This document shows, piece by piece, positions 58,412-64,000 of a stretch of 64,000 nucleotides of DNA. The notes under the pieces were generated by a model. That model saw only the letters and a list, made by a program, of their open reading frames with translations. It made no database searches and was not told the origin of the DNA. The DNA is from Flavobacterium quisquiliarum (GTDB lineage Bacteria; Bacteroidota; Bacteroidia; Flavobacteriales; Flavobacteriaceae). A program made the position numbers and the translations under genes. Location: the NCBI RefSeq assembly GCF_019308285.1, contig NZ_WWEM01000035.1, positions 124,001 through 188,000 on the forward strand, written 5' to 3'. Each line of letters begins with the position of its first letter. Positions within the stretch are counted from its first letter, which is position 1.

Positions 58412-58993
58412 TTATTCTGTTTGTTGAAAATCAAAGCTTAAATCTCCTGCATTATAATTTGAAGAAACATTTGTTGGGAAAGTCTGTGCTGTTCCAGAAA
58501 TCCATCTGTATTCATCAATCCTAATGTTTCCGGCAGTTATTGGGTACGTAACATTGGTAAGATCTGCTTTGTTCTTTTTGTACCAATCATTGGAGTTCAT
58601 GGTAATCAGGTATTTTTTATCTTTATCTAAAATCAGTTCGCTGATTTCTTTTTTCACCTCAACATCTGCTGTTGCGACATTTAAAGTCTCAGAACGCAAT
58701 ACTGCTTTTGATGTATAATCCCAGATTGTTACTCGAACGCTGGGATTTGTCGCGGGAAGTTTCAGCGTAATGGCTTTAATCTTCCCTTTTACTGTTGGCG
58801 TAAATGCCAAACCGAATTCGTAATCACCAGAATTAATAAAGTTACTTACAGTACTAAAACCTGTCGCTGTATAATAAGCCGCTAACGGATTTTCGGTATC
58901 ATATGTTGGTGTTTTGTCTTTATCGTCACTGCTGCAGGAAATGGCTAAAGCAGCGGTTAATATAATTGTAAAAATAGTTTTAAAAGCTCTCAT
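58412..58993 (-). CDS. Lipoprotein with DUF4082-like domain
   Basis: A 193-residue lipoprotein (lipobox AISC in ILTAALAISC). The mature part has YYTATGFSTVSNFINSGDYEFGLAFTPTVKGKIKAITLKLPA, then VRVTIWDYTSKAVLRSETL and a conserved-looking TMNSNDWYKKN; this is the DUF4082-type beta-sandwich seen in secreted Bacteroidota proteins. A carbohydrate-binding role is conceivable but not shown. The next lipoprotein gene lies 40 bases upstream on the same strand. Confidence 0.65.
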   Translation of the reverse strand: MRAFKTIFTIILTAALAISCSSDDKDKTPTYDTENPLAAYYTATGFSTVSNFINSGDYEFGLAFTPTVKGKIKAITLKLPATNPSVRVTIWDYTSKAVLRSETLNVATADVEVKKEISELILDKDKKYLITMNSNDWYKKNKADLTNVTYPITAGNIRIDEYRWISGTAQTFPTNVSSNYNAGDLSFDFQQTE

Positions 58994-59033
58994 GATATTT
59001 ATTATTGATTTTTATTGGTTTAGTTTGAAATAA

Positions 59034-59573
59034 TTAAGGCTGAATTTTCAAATAAGCGCAAACTTCTTCGTAACTCATTTTAGAATAATCCACTTTAGCC
59101 GTTTTTGCAGTTGCTGCCTGAACTCCACCCGGAATCAAAATATAACGCCAGTTTAAAGATGTTGGGAGTCCCACTGTAGTTCCATCTCCAACATGTTTAA
59201 ATCTGAACAATTTAATTTTCTGAAGGCTTAAAATAGGTGTAACCGTATTTACTGCCCCTCCTGCAGTTGATGTGTACGGAAGCTGATAAGTTCCACTTCC
59301 GAAAGACATATAAACAAGTACAGTTCCTTTTGCTAAAATATCTGCTGATAGTTCCGGAGCATTAATAATAGTTGATAATCCTGAAGTTCCGTCTATAGTT
59401 TCTGCAACTGCTACAGGAGCTGTCATCCATGAACTATAAATAACATTAGCTGTTCCTGTCGCTCCTGGTGCACCATCTACTCCGTCTACTCCATCTTTTC
59501 CGTCATCACTACTGCATGAAATTGTAGAAATGGCTAATAAAAAAATCGTAATAATGGTTTTTGAAAATTTCAT
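59034..59573 (-). CDS. Lipoprotein with short collagen-like stretch
   Basis: A 179-residue lipoprotein: IITIFLLAISTISC gives lipobox TISC. Directly after it come G-x-y triplets (GKDGVDGVDGAPGATG), five to six in number, then a beta-rich domain with YSSWMTAPVAVAETIDG and LNWRYILIPGG. Short collagen-like linkers of this kind occur in many Bacteroidota lipoproteins. It probably leads the DUF4082-like gene in one transcript. No known function. Confidence 0.65.
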   Translation of the reverse strand: MKFSKTIITIFLLAISTISCSSDDGKDGVDGVDGAPGATGTANVIYSSWMTAPVAVAETIDGTSGLSTIINAPELSADILAKGTVLVYMSFGSGTYQLPYTSTAGGAVNTVTPILSLQKIKLFRFKHVGDGTTVGLPTSLNWRYILIPGGVQAATAKTAKVDYSKMSYEEVCAYLKIQP

Positions 59574-59767
59574 AACAAATTGGTTTTAAAAATTTAATTA
59601 AATAGTTCTTTTTTAATTCAATAGCTTTATTTTTGCAAAAATCAATCAAGGCATTTTTTTCCCTTTTGATTTAATTACAAAGCAAATTTGCGTCAATAAA
59701 TTCAAGCTAAAAACAGCCAATAGACGAACAACATTTTAAATAGACGGACAACCTAAATTCAGTTTGA

Positions 59768-60475
59768 ATGATGAAAAAATACTCTTGTATTATTGTTGAC
59801 GATGACGAAATAGACAGACTTATGGTGGTTTCTTATGCTAAGAAATTTCCAGTTCTGGATATTTTAGGTGTTTTTGAATCGGCTGAAGAGGCAGTTACTT
59901 TCTTGGAAAAACAAAAAGTAGATATCTTGTTTCTCGATATTGATATGCCAGGGTTAAACGGAATTGAATTTAGAAAACAAGCCCTTGAAGTTCCTGTCTG
60001 CGTATTTATAACCGCACATCCAGAACACGCTGTAGAAAGTTTTCAAATTGAAACGCTTGATTTTATTGTAAAACCGCTTAAACTGGATCGTTTTACCCAA
60101 ACCATAAATCGTATCGAGGAGTTTATGGAAATCAAACTGAAAGCTTCTTTGTTTGAAGCCAGCATTGGCGGTGATACTATTTATATCAAAGAAGGCCACG
60201 AACAAACCAAAGTAAAACTGCACGAAATCTTATATCTGGAAGCCTTAAAAGATTATACTTTGGTAGTTACAGAACGAAAAAGGCATTGCGTACTTTCGAG
60301 TATTGGAAATCTTTTAAAAGAAGAGCATTTTCGATCGTTTGTTCGTATTCATAGAAGTTATGCGGTGCAGAAACAATATGTTCAAAAAATAAACTCAAAC
60401 GAAATTATATTGAATAATGAAGCTATTATTCCTATTGGAAGAAGTTATAAGGAAAACTTAAATCTAATAGCATGA
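59768..60475 (+). CDS. LytTR-family response regulator
   Basis: A 235-residue two-component regulator. Receiver domain about 6-120, with acidic D11-D13 (IIVDDDEID), phosphorylatable D57 in LFLDIDMPG, and the later FITAHPEHAVESF and FIVKPLKLDRF, the conserved Lys. The LytTR DNA-binding domain (about 140-232) shows GDTIYIKEGHEQTKVKLHEI, LEALKDYTLVVTERK and HFRSFVRIHRSYAVQ. It overlaps the histidine kinase gene by four bases, its sensor. Confidence 0.94.
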   Translation: MMKKYSCIIVDDDEIDRLMVVSYAKKFPVLDILGVFESAEEAVTFLEKQKVDILFLDIDMPGLNGIEFRKQALEVPVCVFITAHPEHAVESFQIETLDFIVKPLKLDRFTQTINRIEEFMEIKLKASLFEASIGGDTIYIKEGHEQTKVKLHEILYLEALKDYTLVVTERKRHCVLSSIGNLLKEEHFRSFVRIHRSYAVQKQYVQKINSNEIILNNEAIIPIGRSYKENLNLIA

Positions 60476-62553
60476 AAAAATTACTGTTCCTGCTTTTAGT
60501 ATTCTCCCATTTTAATGCTTTTTCGCAGCAGGAACCTAATTTGGCCCGTTATACCAGTGTAGATGAAAAACTTAAAGTCTGGCTGCAATACACAAATAAA
60601 ATTTTAGAAGCTGAAGATTATTCTAAACTTATAAACGCAGCTGAAAAGGGAATCACGATTTCTAAAAATAACTACTCTTACTTAAGCCGATTTTATCTGC
60701 AGAAAGGAATGGGCTTTGAATTTACCAACAACCAATATCAAAAGGCTTTGGTAAATTTTGAACAAGCTTGGAAGTATGCCCGAAAAGCCAAACATCTCAA
60801 AAACGAAACTACCGCTTTAATGCGGCTCAATTATGTTTATTATTCCGTTCAAGATACCGTAAAAGGTAAATCTCTCATCAAATACATTAAACAGGTTCTA
60901 GATACTACAAAAAATACTTATACAAAATCTGTATTAAATGGAAGCTTAGCAGAATATTATCAAAATAATGCTGAATACGAAACCTTTATTAACTATCAAT
61001 TAAGAGCGATTTCATACAAGAAATTACTCCAGAAAAGTTTAGCCAATGAGGAAAACATTGGTATATCATATCTCCAGATTGGAAGTGCTTATACCAAAAT
61101 GAAACAGTTTAAAAAGGCAATTGAGTATTTTAACGAAGTGAAGCCTTATGTAAAGAAATCTCCTTACGTAGAAGCTTATTTATGCAATTATTATCTCCAG
61201 AGCTATGTCGTTTTAAAAGAAAAAGACAGTATTCGTAAATATTATAATCTCATTTATACCTATCCAACGGCAAAAGACTCCCTTTTCATCAATTTAAGTT
61301 TTGCCAACAGAAGCATGTCTGAACATTTTGCAGAGCAAGGCAATATAAATAAAGCTTATGATTTTGCCCGAAAATCGGTTTCCTATGCAGAAAAGTCAAA
61401 TGATCCTGATATTATAATGGAAGCCAATACCAATTTCGGAAAGGTTTTAAACGAAAAGGGCGAACATAAAAAAGCAATCGAAGTATTGAAAAAAGCCTCT
61501 ACAAAGGCTTTAAAATACGACAAAGAGTCTTTTGTTATGATTAATAAAAAACTGTCTCAAAGTTATGCTGCTTTGGGACAATGGAAAGAAGCGTATTATT
61601 ATAATGAAATTTACAGCAAAAATAATGATGAAATGATGGAGCAGTCGGCTAAAAAAAATATTGCAAATGCCGAAGCTCGTTTTCAAAACAAAACCAAACA
61701 ACAAAAAATAAAGAATCTCTCTACCGAAAATGCTATTAAAAACATTCAGATAGAAGAAGCCAAACAACAGCGTATTTTCTTAATTTCTGGAATCGCCTTG
61801 GTTTGCATTATCGGATTACTGTTATTCAAACAAAATCAGAATAGAAAAAAAACGAATTTAAAACTTCAGGCATTAAATCAAGAATTGGACGAAGCCAATA
61901 AAATTAAAGCTCGATTCTTTAGTATTTTGAATCACGATTTAAGAAGTCCTATTTCGAATCTGATCCATTTCCTGCATCTTCAAAAAGAAAATCCTGAACT
62001 GATTGATGAAGAAACAGCTCTAAGAATGCAGCACAAAATTACTACTGGAGCCGAAAATTTGTTATCATCGATGGAAGATATTCTGCTTTGGAGCAAAGGA
62101 CAAATGGATAACTTTAAACCTCAGTTTAGAAAAATTGCCATTTCTACTTTGTTTGAAGAAACCGAAAAACATTTTTCAAGTATAGAAAATATCGAAATCT
62201 TATTCGAAAATCCTGAAAACATCTCTCTAAAAACAGATGAAAACTATCTAAAAACCATTATCCGAAACCTTACGGGAAATGCCATAAAAGCTTTGGACAA
62301 AACTCCAAATGCCAAAATCATCTGGAAAGCCTGGCAGGAAAACGGAAAAAACTATCTTTCTATTACCGATAATGGTCCAGGCGGCACACAGGAAAAATTC
62401 AAAGCTTTATACGATGAATCGCAAGTTATTGGAATCAAATCCGGTTTAGGTCTGCATTTAATTCGGGATTTGACATCGGCTATTAATTGTAAGATAGAAG
62501 TCTGCTCCAAACCAAATGCCGGCGCTACTTTTACTATTATTTTTAATGCATAA
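60472..62553 (+). CDS. TPR-domain sensor histidine kinase
   Basis: A 693-residue kinase. Signal peptide 1-18, then TPR-like repeats to about 390 (FRLQKGMGFEFTNNQYQKAL type; KAIEYFNEVKPYVKK), a coiled coil, one membrane helix about 434-453 and a cytoplasmic kinase part: H488 in FFSILNHDLRSPISNL, N box ETDENYLKTIIRNLTGNAIKAL-type and G1 SITDNGPGG, G2 GIKSGLGLHLIRDL. The pairing with the LytTR gene and periplasmic TPR input suggests an envelope signal. Regulation target not visible. Confidence 0.92.
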   Translation: MKKLLFLLLVFSHFNAFSQQEPNLARYTSVDEKLKVWLQYTNKILEAEDYSKLINAAEKGITISKNNYSYLSRFYLQKGMGFEFTNNQYQKALVNFEQAWKYARKAKHLKNETTALMRLNYVYYSVQDTVKGKSLIKYIKQVLDTTKNTYTKSVLNGSLAEYYQNNAEYETFINYQLRAISYKKLLQKSLANEENIGISYLQIGSAYTKMKQFKKAIEYFNEVKPYVKKSPYVEAYLCNYYLQSYVVLKEKDSIRKYYNLIYTYPTAKDSLFINLSFANRSMSEHFAEQGNINKAYDFARKSVSYAEKSNDPDIIMEANTNFGKVLNEKGEHKKAIEVLKKASTKALKYDKESFVMINKKLSQSYAALGQWKEAYYYNEIYSKNNDEMMEQSAKKNIANAEARFQNKTKQQKIKNLSTENAIKNIQIEEAKQQRIFLISGIALVCIIGLLLFKQNQNRKKTNLKLQALNQELDEANKIKARFFSILNHDLRSPISNLIHFLHLQKENPELIDEETALRMQHKITTGAENLLSSMEDILLWSKGQMDNFKPQFRKIAISTLFEETEKHFSSIENIEILFENPENISLKTDENYLKTIIRNLTGNAIKALDKTPNAKIIWKAWQENGKNYLSITDNGPGGTQEKFKALYDESQVIGIKSGLGLHLIRDLTSAINCKIEVCSKPNAGATFTIIFNA

Positions 62554-62554
62554 A

Positions 62555-62725
62555 TTTTTAAACACATAGAAACATAGTATTTCTTTGTGCGTAAAAGGCG
62601 TTTCACTTAATTTGAATACACATAGCTTTATACATAAAATCTAGCCAAACTAATTCTATGTTTTTTAAAACAAATGAAATGCCTTTACCAAGTCTCTAAA
62701 AACTATGTTTCTATGTGTTTAAAAA
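62555..62725. repeat. 24-bp perfect inverted repeat with inner repeat
   Basis: Arms 62555-62578 and 62702-62725 are perfectly complementary over 24 bases; the core reads AACACATAGAAACATAGT and ACTATGTTTCTATGTGTT. Inside, AAAGGCGTTTCACTT and AAATGAAATGCCTTT form a looser 15-bp pair. It fills the gap between the histidine kinase and trxA stops. Confidence 0.92.
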
Positions 62726-62739
62726 ACTTTACCCCAATA

Positions 62740-62770
62740 AAAAAGGCTTGACTTTCGTCAAACCTCTTTT
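62740..62770 (-). terminator. Terminator of trxA
   Basis: AAAAGGCTTGAC and GTCAAACCTCTTTT with a short loop; T run on the minus strand. Similar to the hairpin at 58350-58379. Confidence 0.75.
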
Positions 62771-62793
62771 ATATAAACTGTAACCTTAAAAGA

Positions 62794-63111
62794 TTACAAT
62801 AAAGCGTCTAAGCTATCTGCGTAGGCTTGTTTCGGAGCAACTCCTACTTGTTTTCCTACTACTTCACCATTTTGAAACACCAAAACAGTTGGTATGTTAC
62901 GCACACCATATTTTGCAGCAAATTCTTGGTTAGCATCTACATCTACTTTACCAACAACTACTTTACCAGCATATTCCTCACTTAATTGGTCAATGATTGG
63001 ACCAACCATTCTACAAGGACCACACCATGCTGCCCAAAAATCTACCATTACTGGTTTATCTGATTTTAAAACTACTTCATCAAAAGTAGCATCTGTTATT
63101 GCTAATGCCAT
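62794..63111 (-). CDS. trxA: Thioredoxin
   Basis: A 105-residue cytosolic thioredoxin. The active site W-C30-G-P-C33 lies in DFWAAWCGPCRMVGPII, the buried Asp in PVMVDFW, and the cis-Pro in RNIPTVLVFQNGEVV. Length and motif order match the family exactly. It reduces disulfides in ribonucleotide reductase and other enzymes. A -7 element TAAATTTG is at 63165-63172 on the minus strand with TTTG 16 bases upstream. Confidence 0.97.
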   Translation of the reverse strand: MALAITDATFDEVVLKSDKPVMVDFWAAWCGPCRMVGPIIDQLSEEYAGKVVVGKVDVDANQEFAAKYGVRNIPTVLVFQNGEVVGKQVGVAPKQAYADSLDALL

Positions 63112-63164
63112 AATATATTTAGATTAAAATTAGGTCTGAAATTATTAACTTTCAAACTACAGTA

Positions 63165-63192
63165 CAAATTTAGAAATTAAAAATAAATCAAA
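63165..63192 (-). promoter_or_regulatory. Promoter of trxA
   Basis: On the minus strand TTTG (63189-63192) and TAAATTTG (63165-63172), 16 bases apart, match the Bacteroidota promoter; the ATG is about 54 bases on. Confidence 0.55.
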
Positions 63193-63343
63193 CACCATTA
63201 CTAAATTAGTTTTCATTATAAATGTATTGTCATTAATTATCAACTTCCCTAATGTCAATTTACAATTTATTTTACTGAAAATCAACCAAATAAAATGTTA
63301 ATCTTTTTTGTAGTATCTTTAATACTCCAAAGATGTTATTCAA

Positions 63344-64000
63344 ATGCAGCAAATTTTACTTCAAATAAAATCCTTTCTTCAATCTGAGCCTTTTAAAAAA
63401 TACGCCAAGCGTTTTGGCTTTTTTATTCTCGGACTCATCGCCATTCTTCTGCTTGCCTGCGGTGCTTTGTCTATATATTTCAATCAAAACAAAATAGAGA
63501 TTATAGCCAAAGTCAATCATAAAATCAATGAGAATATCAACGGTCAGTTTCATATTACCGACTTCCATTATAAATTTCTAACTGGTTTCCCGAATTTTAC
63601 TTTAGCTTTAAGCGATGTAGAACTCAAAGACAATCAATGGAATCTACACAAACATACTTTATTGAAAGCCAAAGAAATTGAAGCCCGTTTAAATATTTGG
63701 AGCTTGTTAAGTCATGAAATCAATATTCATAAAATCCTAATTAATGATGCTGTAATTAATATCTACAAAGCCGAAAACGGATATTCTAACACCAATATTT
63801 TTAAAGCTAAGAAAAAGAAAACAACTTCAAAAGGCGAGAAACCCGAAACTACAATTGATGAAGTAAACCTCAACAATGTTCATGTAATTATAGACAATCA
63901 TCTCGGACATAAATTATTTGATTTTGATGTAGCCAGTTTAAAATCGAAAGTGGATTATGATGACGAAAACTGGCAGACCAATTTGTTTTTAAAAACCAAG
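63344..64000 (+). CDS. AsmA-like protein, N-terminal part
   Basis: The frame from ATG 63344 stays open to the end of the window (219 codons). One N-terminal membrane segment (FGFFILGLIAILLLACGALS) is followed by a beta-rich domain with INGQFHITDFHYKFLTGFP and NFTLALSDVELKDN, the N-terminal layout of AsmA family proteins, which in other bacteria help move phospholipid or assemble the outer membrane. The long C-terminal part is outside the window. Confidence 0.78.
   Translation, partial: MQQILLQIKSFLQSEPFKKYAKRFGFFILGLIAILLLACGALSIYFNQNKIEIIAKVNHKINENINGQFHITDFHYKFLTGFPNFTLALSDVELKDNQWNLHKHTLLKAKEIEARLNIWSLLSHEINIHKILINDAVINIYKAENGYSNTNIFKAKKKKTTSKGEKPETTIDEVNLNNVHVIIDNHLGHKLFDFDVASLKSKVDYDDENWQTNLFLKTK

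Overview
The window looks like chromosomal DNA of a Flavobacterium-type Bacteroidota. It is AT-rich, has TAnnTTTG (-7) promoter elements, many Bacteroidota-specific families (GLPGLI, DUF4625, carboxypeptidase-like regulatory domain TonB receptors, BlaR1 with a TonB-like tail, LytTR systems), SPII lipoproteins, and intergenic repeats of the flavobacterial kind. No 16S or other species marker is present, so the genus is an inference.

Layout. 1-12.6 kb: housekeeping genes (DUF502 end, UbiA prenyltransferase, RsuA/RluB-type pseudouridine synthase, DUF937, DUF456, GT2 plus flippase-like pair, WG-repeat lipoprotein, ruvC, hemW-like, cyclase, GNAT, DUF4260, MmcQ/YjbR). 12.7-18.9 kb: PH/SHOCT protein, DUF4407 protein, and a TonB receptor plus phytase pair for phytate phosphorus. 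18.95-23.2 kb: an apparent cassette (outer-membrane barrel, GLPGLI protein, small exported five-Cys protein, divergent HTH regulator) bounded on both sides by the same terminator sequence. 23.3-33.5 kb: pckA, DUF423, saccharopine dehydrogenase-like, BlaR1/BlaI pair with DUF6624 and MORN-like lipoproteins, GT61, M20 dipeptidase. 33.6-38.2 kb: tRNA-Leu followed by an accessory block: membrane coiled-coil protein plus HEPN Rx4H protein, a divergent HTH/small-ORF pair sharing a palindromic operator, two tandem paralogues and a membrane-anchored HTH protein. 38.4-47.1 kb: DUF1080, HExxH protein, HAD phosphatase, and an AraC/TolC/HlyD/MFS efflux locus. 47.3-48.7 kb: two intact tRNA-Asp genes, a degenerate tRNA-like copy, and a GIY-YIG nuclease pseudogene. 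48.7-58.1 kb: DUF58 and M1 aminopeptidase, then a likely zinc-acquisition operon (DUF2946-like, two DUF4625 lipoproteins, ZnuD-like receptor, AztD-like His-rich lipoprotein) behind two TGCAA-N5-TTGCA operators that cover the promoter. 58.4-64 kb: two lipoproteins, LytTR regulator plus TPR histidine kinase, thioredoxin, start of an AsmA-like gene.

The most striking unexplained structure is a set of intergenic inverted repeats, many nested (a palindrome inside the loop or arm of another), almost all placed between operons. The other leading candidates for new biology are the HEPN pair beside tRNA-Leu, the peptide/GLPGLI/barrel cassette, and the WG-repeat gene inserted exactly at the start of ruvC with the first ruvC codons duplicated.
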